Below, one piece after another: positions 8,877 through 17,894 of a stretch of 56,222 nt of DNA. Below the pieces are notes generated by a model. The model saw nothing but the letters and a program-made list of their open reading frames with translations, was not told where the DNA came from and did no database searches. The position numbers and the translations under genes are program-made. Each line of letters opens with the position of its first letter. Within the stretch, counting starts at the first letter, position 1. The DNA is taken from assembly GCF_010131535.1 (NCBI RefSeq), contig NZ_WUBS01000023.1, positions 1-56,222 on the forward strand, given 5' to 3'. This DNA comes from Acerihabitans arboris (GTDB lineage: Bacteria; Pseudomonadota; Gammaproteobacteria; Enterobacterales; Enterobacteriaceae).

Positions 8877-9791
8877 CTAATAGGCCTCGGCAATCTTGGC
8901 CAGTTCGTTTTTCAAGATGACCAGCATTTTGTCCCGCGCTTCATCACGGGAGTCTTTAATCCAGACCGCGGCAATCGGCAGTTTTTTTCTGATATTTTCA
9001 TACTCTTTTGCCAGTGGAATGAATTTTACATGCGGTATGGACATTCTCGACACCCACCGGGGCATGATTGCCGCCCCGAGATCCGCCGCGACCATATTAA
9101 TAATCGTTTGTTTTTCATCAGCCATTTGAATTAATCGAGGTTTGAATGTGGTATGCTCAAATAGTTTCAGGGTAAGATCATGGCTATGCGGGCGGATTTT
9201 ACGTTCGGGTACAATCAATGGAACATCGAGCAAATTATCAATGTGTATTTCTTTTAGCGTTGCAAGTTTATGCGTATCTGCAACGGCCAGCACAATATCT
9301 TCGTAGAATAAAAAATAGGTTTCCAATGACTCATCCATCTGTTCCATGGGCCGGATAAAAATCAGGTCAAGCCTTCCGGATTTAAGCCGCGGAAGCAATT
9401 TTGTTGTTTTATCCTCCATGATCTGGATCTCAATTCCTGGATTATTATCGCAAAATATATGCAGAATATGCGGAATTAACCCCACGGCGGCACTGTCAAT
9501 GGCCCCAATACGCAAACGCCCTGCATTAATCCGGCTGATATTCTGAAAACGTTCGAGTAGTTCGTCGGAGAGTGTGACTATTCTTTGTGCTTCCTCCAAA
9601 AATATCTTGCCATGGGGAGTGAGCGAAACGTTACGCGTAGAGCGACTTAACAACCGGGTGCCGAGTTCTTCCTCCAGTAATTTGATATAGCGGCCCAATG
9701 CGGACGGCAGCATATTCATCTGTTGCGCAGCATGGCCAAAATGTAATTCTTGGGCAACAACAATGAAACAACGAAGCTGATGGAGTTCCAC
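8877..9791 (-). CDS. LysR-family regulator of the tartrate locus (TtuA-like position)
   Basis: The 304-residue protein has an N-terminal winged helix (L-R-C-F-I-V-V-A-Q-E-L-H-F-G-H-A-A-Q-Q-M-N...S-A-L-G-R-Y-I-K-L-L-E-E-E-L-G). A two-lobed effector domain starts near residue 90. The GTG start at 9789-9791 has AAGGA upstream. It lies between two groups of tartrate genes: it converges with the FAH gene and is divergent from the dehydrogenase at 10072. That is the classic arrangement for a LysR activator of the divergent promoter, probably responding to tartrate. The wing normally reads SRxI or SRQI; here it is S-A-L-G-R-Y-I, so DNA contacts may differ. Confidence 0.88.
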   Translation of the reverse strand: MELHQLRCFIVVAQELHFGHAAQQMNMLPSALGRYIKLLEEELGTRLLSRSTRNVSLTPHGKIFLEEAQRIVTLSDELLERFQNISRINAGRLRIGAIDSAAVGLIPHILHIFCDNNPGIEIQIMEDKTTKLLPRLKSGRLDLIFIRPMEQMDESLETYFLFYEDIVLAVADTHKLATLKEIHIDNLLDVPLIVPERKIRPHSHDLTLKLFEHTTFKPRLIQMADEKQTIINMVAADLGAAIMPRWVSRMSIPHVKFIPLAKEYENIRKKLPIAAVWIKDSRDEARDKMLVILKNELAKIAEAY

Positions 9792-9866
9792 AATCTATCC
9801 TTTTTTCGATTATATCATATTTTTGCATAATCAGATGAAGATGATACTAACCATTTTTCATGCATA

Positions 9867-9880
9867 ATGATAGTTATCAT
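9867..9880. promoter_or_regulatory. Candidate LysR operator ATGATA-GT-TATCAT
   Basis: This perfect inverted repeat with 6-base arms and a 2-base spacer lies in the 280-base interval between the divergent lysR and dehydrogenase genes. It is about 76 bases upstream of the lysR start and 190 upstream of the dehydrogenase start. It contains the ATA...TAT core expected for LysR sites. Binding is inferred. Confidence 0.45.
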
Positions 9881-10071
9881 GTGTCAAATATTGATATCAG
9901 CTGACAATATTGTGATGGAAATAACATGATTCTGAAAAAGCAATACTCGGAGGGTTAATTATCTTGGGGGATATCTTCAGGAAAAAATATCATCAATGTG
10001 CAAAAAAAAAGTCATTAAAAAATCTGTAGCTCTTCTACATACAAATAATAAACCGATAAAGGAGTCTTGCC

Positions 10072-11139
10072 ATGCGTAACTACAAAATCGCCGCCATTCC
10101 GGCAGACGGCATTGGTACCGAAGTGATTGCAGCGGGTGTCAGCGTGTTGGAAAGCCTGCAAAAACGCCTCGGCAACGTCAGCTTTGCCATCGAACATTTT
10201 GACTGGGGCTCGGACTATTATAAAAAACATGGCGTGATGATGCCGACCGATGGGCTGGAAACGCTGAAAAACTTCGATGCCATTTATTTTGGCGCGGTAG
10301 GCGCGCCGGATGTGCCGGACCATATCACCCTTTGGGGATTGCGTTTGCCCATTTGCCAGGGTTTCGATCAATATGCCAACGTGCGGCCCACCAAAATTCT
10401 GCCGGGTATCCAGTCTCCTCTGCGCAACGCCGGGCCAGGTGATCTCGACTGGGTGATCGTGCGTGAAAACTCAGAAGGCGAATATTCCGGCCATGGCGGC
10501 CGCGCACATCGCGGCCTGCCGGAAGAAGTGGGCACAGAAGTGGCGATTTTTACCCGCGCCGGCGTATCGCGCATCATGCGTTACGCGTTTAAACTGGCCC
10601 AATCCAGGCCGCGCAAACTTCTGACCGTCGTGACCAAATCCAATGCCCAACGACACGGCATGGTGATGTGGGATGAGATCGCCGCAGAAGTGGCGAAAGA
10701 GTTTCCTGATGTCACCTGGGATAAAATGCTGGTTGACGCCATGACCGTGCGCATGACTCTGCACCCGCAATCCCTGGACACCATAGTCGCAACGAACCTG
10801 CATGCGGATATCCTTTCCGATTTGGCGGGCTCGCTGGCGGGTAGTCTGGGCGTCGCGCCAACCGCGAATATCGATCCGCAACGCCGCTTCCCGTCCATGT
10901 TCGAACCTATCCATGGCTCGGCATTCGATATTACCGGCAAGGGCATTGCCAACCCAATAGCCAGTTTTTGGACCGCGGCGCAAATGCTTGAGCATTTAGG
11001 TGAAAAAGAAGCCGCCACATTGCTTATGTCCGCAATTGACCAGGTTTGCGCAGCCGGCATCAAGACGCCTGATGTGGGCGGCAAGGCAACTACCCTTGAA
11101 GTGACTGAAGCAGTTATCACCGCTATCATCAAGAGTTGA
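10072..11139 (+). CDS. Tartrate dehydrogenase / D-malate dehydrogenase family (TtuC/DmlA)
   Basis: The 355-residue protein is an NAD-dependent beta-hydroxyacid oxidative decarboxylase of the isocitrate/isopropylmalate dehydrogenase superfamily. Visible motifs include the N-terminal I-P-A-D-G-I-G-T-E-V, the substrate region N-V-R-P-T-K and V-I-V-R-E-N-S-E-G-E-Y. The metal site T-N-L-H-A-D-I-L-S-D-L-A-G and the nucleotide region E-P-I-H-G-S-A are also present. In this subfamily the enzyme oxidises tartrate to oxaloglycolate, decarboxylates D-malate, or makes glycerate from meso-tartrate. The glycerate kinase gene 12 bases downstream supports the tartrate-to-glycerate route. AGGAG upstream gives a good ribosome site. 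D-malate use alone (DmlA) remains possible. Confidence 0.9.
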   Translation: MRNYKIAAIPADGIGTEVIAAGVSVLESLQKRLGNVSFAIEHFDWGSDYYKKHGVMMPTDGLETLKNFDAIYFGAVGAPDVPDHITLWGLRLPICQGFDQYANVRPTKILPGIQSPLRNAGPGDLDWVIVRENSEGEYSGHGGRAHRGLPEEVGTEVAIFTRAGVSRIMRYAFKLAQSRPRKLLTVVTKSNAQRHGMVMWDEIAAEVAKEFPDVTWDKMLVDAMTVRMTLHPQSLDTIVATNLHADILSDLAGSLAGSLGVAPTANIDPQRRFPSMFEPIHGSAFDITGKGIANPIASFWTAAQMLEHLGEKEAATLLMSAIDQVCAAGIKTPDVGGKATTLEVTEAVITAIIKS

Positions 11140-11151
11140 TTAGGGGGCAAG

Positions 11152-12423
11152 ATGGCGACATGGACTGAAAAGCAGATGCGTAGCATATTGAGGGAACTGT
11201 TCAATGCGGCGATAAAAAGCGCGGATCCGCACGCCGTGCTGTTGGATGCGTTGCCGGAAAAGCCCCGGGGAAAATGTATCGTAGTGGGCGCCGGCAAGGC
11301 TTCCGCTGCTATGGCCGCCGCCATAGAAACTGCCTGGCCAGATGTGACGTTCTCCGGTGTGGTGGTGACGCGCTATGGCCATGGTGTGCCGACGCGACAG
11401 ATCCGCATTATTGAGGCCGCACATCCTGTGTCAGACTCAATGAGCGAAGTGGCCTCTCTGCTGATCCTTGAATCGGTAAAAGATCTTACTCAGGACGATA
11501 TGGTCATCGCGCTGATTTCCGGCGGAGGATCGTCGCTAATGGTGCTGCCGCGCCAGGGACTGATGCTGGCCGATAAACAAGCCGTGAATAAAGCGTTACT
11601 GCATAGCGGCGCCACCATAAAAGAAATAAATGTGGTACGTAAACATCTTTCGGATATCAAAGGGGGCAGGCTGGCGCTGGCGGCACGTCCCGCCAAGATT
11701 GTCACCCTGGTTATCAGCGATGTTCCAGGTGACGATCCAGCGGATATCGCCTCCGGGCCAACGGTACCCGATAACAGCACGCCTGCAGAGGTATCGAGCA
11801 TCCTTGAACGCTACCATATTGCATTGCCGCAAAATATTGCGCGCGTGGTAGCGCAGACGCGCAAAGCCGTTAGCGCAGATGATATTGATGTTGATATACG
11901 CATTATCGCCACACCGACGAAAGCGCTTCAAGCGGCATCCGCAGTAGCGCTAAGCCATGGTATTACCCCGTTTATCCTGGGGGATGCGCTGGAAGGAGAA
12001 AGTTCGCAATTGGGAATTTTCATGGCCGGCATAGCCCGTTCGGTAAAGTACCATGGCCAGCCGGTCAAAGCCCCGGTCATGCTACTTTCAGGCGGTGAAA
12101 CAACGGTGACTATTGGCAATGGTATCGCGAAACGGGGAGGACGCAATACGGAATTTCTCCTTGGTTTTGCTAATGCCATAGGCGGCGAAAAGGGCATTTG
12201 GGCGATAGCAGGCGACAGCGACGGCATTGACGGCACCGAAGATGCCGCTGGCGCCCTTATCAGTCCTGATATCCTGACGCGGGCGCATGAGATAGGTCTC
12301 GACAGTAAAAAGATGCTGGCGGAGCATGATAGCTATAGCTTTTTTGCCGCATTGGATGAACTCATTAAAACCGGTCCCACGCTGACCAATGTCAATGATA
12401 TCCGGGCCATTCTCATAATCTAG
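11152..12423 (+). CDS. ttuD: Glycerate 2-kinase of the MOFRL type (TtuD, often called hydroxypyruvate reductase)
   Basis: The 423-residue protein has the DUF4147/MOFRL two-domain layout. Visible signatures are the N-terminal V-V-G-A-G-K-A-S-A-A-M-A, the glycine-rich A-L-I-S-G-G-G-S-S-L-M, V-V-R-K-H-L-S-D-I-K-G-G-R-L-A and the C-terminal G-G-R-N-T-E-F-L-L-G-F-A with G-D-S-D-G-I-D-G. Proteins of this family phosphorylate D-glycerate to 2-phosphoglycerate; the reductase name is historical, from the Agrobacterium tartrate operon. It follows the dehydrogenase by 12 bases with an AGGGGG-type ribosome site, so the two are co-transcribed. Together they would feed tartrate carbon into lower glycolysis. 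Confidence 0.9.
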   Translation: MATWTEKQMRSILRELFNAAIKSADPHAVLLDALPEKPRGKCIVVGAGKASAAMAAAIETAWPDVTFSGVVVTRYGHGVPTRQIRIIEAAHPVSDSMSEVASLLILESVKDLTQDDMVIALISGGGSSLMVLPRQGLMLADKQAVNKALLHSGATIKEINVVRKHLSDIKGGRLALAARPAKIVTLVISDVPGDDPADIASGPTVPDNSTPAEVSSILERYHIALPQNIARVVAQTRKAVSADDIDVDIRIIATPTKALQAASAVALSHGITPFILGDALEGESSQLGIFMAGIARSVKYHGQPVKAPVMLLSGGETTVTIGNGIAKRGGRNTEFLLGFANAIGGEKGIWAIAGDSDGIDGTEDAAGALISPDILTRAHEIGLDSKKMLAEHDSYSFFAALDELIKTGPTLTNVNDIRAILII

Positions 12424-12858
12424 GCCAGCCAGGCCATCCGTCAGTGTTTCCTCAGAACGACCTGTTAATTACCTGTCGAATTTTTAAAGGTAGTGTCCAT
12501 CTTTTGATCTGCATCCCTGATCCTGGACGTTTATTTACCTATACTTCCAGGCCAGGTTCAGTGCGAAACTGCAAAAATCGGATCCTGCCACAGAGCGACC
12601 ACCGCGCCAAAAGCCTTTGACGTACGTCGATAAGTCCCTCCCCCTCACGCCAAGCCTTAAAATAGGCTCTATAGTCTTGACCTTCATCCATGACCTGATT
12701 TGTGACTACGGATATATTCCACCGGACTCGGGTTATGATTTGTCAAAGCCAGCATAACCATTTATTGCTTCAAAAAATAAATTAATTCATCGCTCGCTGA
12801 ATATAAAGCCAGACAAGTGTTAAGATCAGCAAAACCTGTTTTCACGAAAAGGGCTGAA
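12424..12858. other. Intergenic gap after ttuD
   Basis: No intact gene of normal size is seen. The only structured content is a short open frame on the minus strand (12539-12691, listed separately) and the AT-rich promoter region of the following TetR gene from about 12740. No convincing terminator is visible after ttuD. Confidence 0.4.
12539..12691 (-). CDS. Small unrecognised open frame, possible gene fragment
   Basis: An ATG at 12689-12691 opens 50 codons to a TAG. The frame is also open for about 20 codons upstream of the ATG. The composition looks protein-like (DEGQDYRAYFKAWREGEGLI, then LLARWSLCGRIRFLQFR), with normal codon use. No homologue is recognised and there is no obvious ribosome site. 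It may be the end of a decayed gene. Confidence 0.25.
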   Translation of the reverse strand: MDEGQDYRAYFKAWREGEGLIDVRQRLLARWSLCGRIRFLQFRTEPGLEV

Positions 12859-13509
12859 ATGACTAACACAGCCGAAAAATCTCGTCGGCGAAGGGGTAGA
12901 CCGTTTAAAACACAAGCCCCCAAGTCCGATGTGATTTTGGAAAGCGCGCTGCATATCTTCTCCAGACATGGCTTCGAAGGTTCGAGCCTGCGCCAGATTG
13001 CGTCAATGGCGGATGTTGATGTTGCATTGCTTTCTTATAGTTTCAGATCGAAGCTTGGCTTGTGGCAGGCGGTCATTGACCATATTTCTGCTCAGGTTGT
13101 TCCCGTGATATTTACTATGGTTCAGAACAATAGTGGTGCCCGAACGGGGAGCGAGACTTTTCGTCATGTGATGGAGCAGCTTATTGATCTGATCTGTGAT
13201 ACACCAATTATGGCCAAATTTATGGTTAAGGAAATAGCACAAAATAATGCGCGGTCCGAATATGTTTACGAGCGTTTGATCAAACCGCTCCATAATATGC
13301 TGTTGCCCATTGTTAAAAAAGCGCGTGATTCTGGAGACATCGGAGACACCGATCCTGAACTGTTTTTCTTTATGTTCACGGGTTCGCTCGCGATGATGGC
13401 GGCGGCCCAGCTATTTATCGTTCGCTTTTCACCGGCTGCCGCTCAGGAAGAATCATTCCGCTGGGAGCTAAAGCGCACAATATTCGGAAAAATAGCGTGG
13501 GAAATTTAA
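12859..13509 (+). CDS. TetR-family regulator preceding a Rob-like gene
   Basis: The protein is about 216 residues from the ATG at 12859, preferred over an in-frame start at 12817 because the TetR domain begins soon after. A basic leader (S-R-R-R-R-G-R-P) is followed by the helix-turn-helix (I-L-E-S-A-L-H-I-F-S-R-H-G-F-E-G-S-S-L-R). Recognition-helix residues are D-V-A-L-L-S-Y-S-F-R-S-K. The C-terminal part (FMVKEIAQNNARSEYVYERL) resembles the CerR-like or TetR_C_15 type. The Rob-like gene starts 13 bases after its stop, so both are expected on one mRNA. This mirrors the TetR-Rob overlap at 22188-22835. Confidence 0.85.
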   Translation: MTNTAEKSRRRRGRPFKTQAPKSDVILESALHIFSRHGFEGSSLRQIASMADVDVALLSYSFRSKLGLWQAVIDHISAQVVPVIFTMVQNNSGARTGSETFRHVMEQLIDLICDTPIMAKFMVKEIAQNNARSEYVYERLIKPLHNMLLPIVKKARDSGDIGDTDPELFFFMFTGSLAMMAAAQLFIVRFSPAAAQEESFRWELKRTIFGKIAWEI

Positions 13510-13522
13510 CGTGGGAGAAATC

Positions 13523-14407
13523 ATGGCCGCCCCTCAATCAAATATTATAAACGCCTTACTCGATTGGTTAGAAGATAATCTGGATCAGCCCTTATCACTT
13601 GACGATGTAGCGGCGAAGGCGGGTTTTTCCAAATGGTATCTGCAGCGCATGTTTAAATACGCCACCGGACATAACCTAGGCGCCTATACCCGAGCGCGGC
13701 GATTATCCATGGCCGCCCTGGCATTACGCGTAACAAGTCGACCCATTCAAGATATCGGAACTCTCTATCATTTCGAATCACAACCAATCTTCGGCCGTGC
13801 CTTTAAACGGCAATTTGCACAATCGCCAGGATCCTACCGCTGCGCTCCGGACTGGCCTTTGTCAAGGTTTTGTCCGCCAATACGCCTAGGCGCTGCCAGT
13901 TTACCAAAACCCGATTTCATCATCATGCCCGAAATACACTTGGTCGGCGTAACTAAATGTTATTCCTGTACATTGGAACAAATTGACGATTTTTTCCATC
14001 ACGACGTAAGACCGCATATATGGCATAAGTATCTTGATAAGGCAACAACGCTCCCATCGGTACTTTATGGACTCAATTGCCTGGTACCAGGCGAAAAAAA
14101 ACGTAAAGGAGAACGGGATATGATCTTTCAATACACGACAGCAAAGGAACCTGATTTTCTGCCGGACTATTTCCCGAAAGGGCAATCTGTTGTAATCAAA
14201 AGGGGAATCTATGCACAATTTACTTATAACGGGACTGCCGAGGGTCTACAGGATTTTATTATTCTTATCTATGGTACGGCTATGTCGAACCTGGGTTTAA
14301 CACGCCGTCAGGGGCAAGATATCGAGATCTTCTACCCCCAACCTAAACAACACCCCCTGGGTAATTATGTATTTCATTGTAAATATCTTATTCCGATTCG
14401 GCACTAA
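13523..14407 (+). CDS. Rob-like AraC/XylS-family activator with GyrI-like effector domain
   Basis: The 294-residue protein is strongly similar to E. coli Rob over its whole length. Two AraC helix-turn-helix motifs span residues about 5-100 (N-A-L-L-D-W-L-E...S-L-D-D-V-A-A-K-A-G-F-S-K-W-Y-L-Q-R-M-F-K). A C-terminal GyrI-like small-molecule domain follows (I-H-L-V-G-V-T-K-C-Y-S-C-T-L-E-Q-I-D-D-F). Rob activates mar/sox/rob promoters, including acrAB, on binding bile acids or fatty acids. ATG 13523 is chosen because GGGAG lies 5 bases upstream; an earlier GTG at 13511 would swallow that site. It is the first of two Rob-type genes here and is cotranscribed with the TetR gene just before it. It is probably not the housekeeping rob, which sits elsewhere in relatives. 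Confidence 0.9.
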   Translation: MAAPQSNIINALLDWLEDNLDQPLSLDDVAAKAGFSKWYLQRMFKYATGHNLGAYTRARRLSMAALALRVTSRPIQDIGTLYHFESQPIFGRAFKRQFAQSPGSYRCAPDWPLSRFCPPIRLGAASLPKPDFIIMPEIHLVGVTKCYSCTLEQIDDFFHHDVRPHIWHKYLDKATTLPSVLYGLNCLVPGEKKRKGERDMIFQYTTAKEPDFLPDYFPKGQSVVIKRGIYAQFTYNGTAEGLQDFIILIYGTAMSNLGLTRRQGQDIEIFYPQPKQHPLGNYVFHCKYLIPIRH

Positions 14408-14630
14408 ACTGCGTTACTGCCATTTTATTCCTTCCAAATCAGCCGTTTCGGTCGCCATGATTATATAGAATCATTTTTCATATAATAACGTGAGTTTCAT
14501 CAGCATGATGAGATATGACATTCCGTACTGGGTATAATAAGTACAATTATCATTTTTATGCCAAGTCAATGGCCCATATTCATATCAAGGCACACCATAT
14601 ATTTAATAATAAGTGTATAATAAGTCAAGT

Positions 14631-14660
14631 CTACCAAGGGGGTAATATCCCTCTTGGTAG
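14631..14660 (-). terminator. Hairpin downstream of araH
   Basis: CTACCAAG and CTTGGTAG, extended by G/C pairs, form a long stem at 14631-14660, 12 bases after the araH stop when read on the minus strand. The following bases are T-rich but not a pure T-run. It probably ends the ara transcript and may also stop the converging Rob-like transcript. Confidence 0.5.
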
Positions 14661-14672
14661 CATTATCATAGG

Positions 14673-15656
14673 CTAAATAGTACATTGATCTGCTTGTTTA
14701 TAACGGTCAAAAATGACAGCTGCCAGCAAAATAATTCCTCGCACCACGTATTGGGTAAAGGGGGAAATATTAAGCAGGTTCATGGCATTTTCTATGGTGC
14801 CTAAAATCAGCACTCCGGCGACTACGTATGATATTTTACCTACCCCGCCCTTCATCGACACCCCGCCAAGCACGCACGCGGAAATAACGGTCATTTCAAA
14901 ACCAATGGAGGTCATCGGCTGACCGCTGGTCATTCGCGAAGCCAGAATAATGCCGCCGATGGCCGAGACCAAACCGGAAAGTACAAAAATAATCACTTTT
15001 GTGCGGACTACCGGAACGCCGGATAACCGCGCGGCTTCTTCATTACCACCAAGTGCGAGCGTATTACGGCCAAATGTGGTCTTGTTCAGCAGGAAACCAA
15101 ATACCGCCATACAAATGATGGTTAGCCAAATAGGCACTGGTAAGCCAAGCCAGTTGGCAGAACCCAGAATAAAGAAAGATTCTTTTGCAACCCCAACCGC
15201 TTTACCATCAGAAAAAATATAGGCCAGTCCGCGTACAATTTGCATGGTGGCTAACGTGGTGATCAACGCATTAATTCTCAGCCGTGCAATCACCAGACCA
15301 TTAATCAGACCGCAAATAACTCCGACCATCAGCCCGGCCAAAATTCCTACAAACAAGCTGTCCGTTTTATTAATGATCACTGCAGTAGTGACCCCGGCAC
15401 AGGCAATAACCGAGGCTATGGACAAATCGAAATCTCCGGAGGCCAGGCAGAACAGCATACCGCACGCTATAATACCGGACATGGACATTGCCAGTCCCAG
15501 CCCTTTCATATTGATATAAGAGGCAAAATTGGGTACAAAAATAGAGCAGGCAACAAATAAAACGGCAAAAACGACCAGCATTCCGTAAGCATCCCAGATT
15601 CGGGTCAACCCAATATTATGCTTAGATTTAATTGATGGTAAAGAAGGAAGCAACAT
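14673..15656 (-). CDS. araH: L-arabinose ABC transporter permease
   Basis: The 327-residue, strongly hydrophobic protein has a typical Rbs/Xyl/Ara permease topology. It is very close to E. coli AraH: R-I-W-D-A-Y-G-M-L-V-V-F-A-V-L-F near the start, then M-S-G-I-I-A-C-G-M-L-F-C-L-A-S-G-D-F-D-L-S, and A-V-I-F-D-R-Y-K-Q at the end. It would form the membrane channel of AraFGH. A GAGG ribosome site precedes the ATG. The gene looks intact, but its partner araG just upstream is frameshifted and no araF is present in the window, so the importer is probably not functional as such. Confidence 0.93.
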   Translation of the reverse strand: MLLPSLPSIKSKHNIGLTRIWDAYGMLVVFAVLFVACSIFVPNFASYINMKGLGLAMSMSGIIACGMLFCLASGDFDLSIASVIACAGVTTAVIINKTDSLFVGILAGLMVGVICGLINGLVIARLRINALITTLATMQIVRGLAYIFSDGKAVGVAKESFFILGSANWLGLPVPIWLTIICMAVFGFLLNKTTFGRNTLALGGNEEAARLSGVPVVRTKVIIFVLSGLVSAIGGIILASRMTSGQPMTSIGFEMTVISACVLGGVSMKGGVGKISYVVAGVLILGTIENAMNLLNISPFTQYVVRGIILLAAVIFDRYKQADQCTI

Positions 15657-15674
15657 TTTATTTTTCCTCTATAA

Positions 15675-17208
15675 TCACATCACCTCAGTGGTGATTTCAT
15701 GGTTGTTGGTGGCTGTATTCAGCATGGCTAGACACAATACTTTTACCTCTGTGGCTTCGTCATGTGTAAGCTGGCCAGATATTGCCCCTTCACGCATCAC
15801 GACGATACGATCCGCCAAACCCAATACTTCCGGTAAATCACTGGAGGCAAACAAAACAGCAATACCTCGTTCAGCCAATGAATAAATAATGTTGTAGATT
15901 TCATGTTTGGCGCCCACATCAATACCGCGAGTTGGCTCATCCAATAAAATGACTTTCATATCCTCCGATAGCCAGCGCCCTAGAATGACTTTCTGCTGAT
16001 TGCCACCGGACAGATTCATCACCAGTTGTTCAGTGCTAGGTGTTCTAATATTCAATGCCAGGATATGTTGACGCGCATTACTCTCTTCCCAAGAGTCATT
16101 AATCAAACAGCCCGCGTTAATGTTTTTTCTCCGGGCGCTGATATTGATGTTATCCCTCACCGAATGAACCGCAATTACACCATCCGCCCGGCGATCTTCA
16201 GGGCATAGCATTATTCCGTGATGGATAGCATCAATGGGTGAACGAATAGTTATCGGCTGGTTATCGAGCAAAACTCTGCCGCTGGTAATGCGGGTCCCAC
16301 CAAATAGAGCTTTCATCAGTTCACTGCGCCCGGCCCCCACCAGACCGAATAGCCCGACAATCTCCCCTTGCCGCACACTCATGTTAATATGAGTTTTCAC
16401 GTCTGGGGCTTGGACAGCATCAAGCTGTAGGCGAACGGCTCCCAAAGGCCGGGGCTGATAGTGATAGATGTCGCCTAAATGCCTACCCACCATCGCTTGT
16501 ACCAGTTTATCATTATTCACTTGCGTTATATCGTCAAAGGTGCAAGCGTAACGACCATCCTTGAAAACTGTTATTGCATCACACAACGTGAATACTTCCT
16601 CCATGCGGTGGGATACATACAAGATGGTACACCCCTTTGCTCGTAGCTCTCTGATAACGCCAAATAATTGGTCAATTTCACGTACAGATAGCGAGCTGGT
16701 AGGTTCATCAAATGCAATAATTTTTGCATTGCGGGCCAAGGCCTTGGCGATCTCCACCATCTGCCACTGTCCAATGGAAAGGTGCTTTAAGGGGGTTTCG
16801 GGGTCAATATCCAATCCAAGATGGGTAAGCTGGCTCTTTGTCTGACGATTGAGAGCAGCGCGGCTAATAAGCCCATGAGTGTTCGGTAATTGACCAATAT
16901 AAATATTTTCCGCCACTGTCATCTCAGGTATCAAAATGCAATTCCTGATAAATAATAGCGACACCGGCAGCAATGGCATCGGCGGTGTTAACAAAGTGTA
17001 CTGGCTGCCCATTGATAATGATCTCACCTTTGGATGGTAACTCATCTCCGCTGAGTATTTTGAGCAGTGTTGATTTGCCTGCTCCGTTTTCCCCCATCAG
17101 CGCGTGAATTTGTCCAGCTCTACAGACAAAACTAATATCCTGCAAAGCTTTTACCCCGGGAAACCGCTTCTCTATCCGATTGAACTCGAGATAAGAATGA
17201 GTTGTCAT
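15675..17208 (-). pseudogene. araG: araG, arabinose ABC transporter ATPase, broken by a single-base frameshift
   Basis: The reading begins at ATG 17206-17208 (M-T-T-H-S-Y-L-E-F), preceded by GAGGTG. It gives the first ABC domain with Walker [10 protein letters not shown] and runs to Y-Q-E-L-H. An extra base in the A4 run at 16933-16936 (T4 in the gene sense) then shifts the frame to a stop at F-D-T. In the next frame the protein resumes exactly where AraG should ([11 protein letters not shown]) and continues through both ABC signatures, including L-S-G-G-N-Q-Q-K and the second Walker B. Total length equals intact AraG. It is either a young pseudogene or a sequencing error; both pieces are otherwise well conserved. 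Confidence 0.9.
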
Positions 17209-17894
17209 AAGTTTCACCTCGCCATAATTTTTTATAAATTTTTCAGTGCTATGCCCGTAATTTACTTTGTATCCCTTCCTACGAAAATTGGATTCATCAG
17301 TAGTCATTTAACTTTTTCATGCAGAATCCATACTATATAACTATGCATTTTTTTATTTGAAACCTCCTTTGGTCATCTCAATGCGGCTCGTAATTATGAG
17401 TAGTGAGTTTAATTTAACATGGCCGCCCTGGGCCATGAGCCCTATCACATTCGAAGATTATAGCCAGTATGTTTATATCTTTAGCTAATTTGACACTCAA
17501 ATTATCGAATATCTTTCCACAATACTTTTAGTCATTAATCTGAATCAGAAGAAGGAAAGTAAATTTTGATTCAGGATGTTTATTGGATGAGAAGCCCATC
17601 ACCAACGAGAGGATGTACCTCTATAAAGTTCTAATCGCTGTTTGAAGAGATCGTGGTATTCGCCAAGAATCTCTGTCTTGATCGTAACTACATCGATTGT
17701 TTTTTAACGCTCCATGAAGACAACTGTGGACGCTATGATGGTACACTCGCGTGACTATATTGAGCGATTATCAGTTCAGGGTCTGCCAGGTTGCTCCCCC
17801 AGTTTGGCCTATATGGATCATCTCTTAATATCAATGAGCATAAAGAGATAATGAGCAGTGATAAGATAAATATATTATTCAGAAATTATTTCGC
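17209..17894. other. Gap where araF would be expected; no intact gene
   Basis: In relatives araF precedes araG, but no periplasmic arabinose-binding protein or recognisable fragment is seen on either strand. The right part is AT-rich. Between about 17640 and 17755 the plus strand has a short open stretch (SLFEEIVVFAKNLCLDRNYI) without start or recognisable relatives, possibly gene debris. No araC-type operator was identified. Confidence 0.45.

Noticed and set aside
10581..11324. 247-codon minus-strand open frame
   Set aside because: Antisense to the dehydrogenase and glycerate kinase genes, crossing their junction; composition reflects the complementary strand.
16930..16940. Programmed frameshift to make full-length AraG
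   Set aside because: There is no slippery heptamer or stimulatory structure that I can see, and AraG is made without frameshifting in relatives; mutation or sequencing error is simpler.
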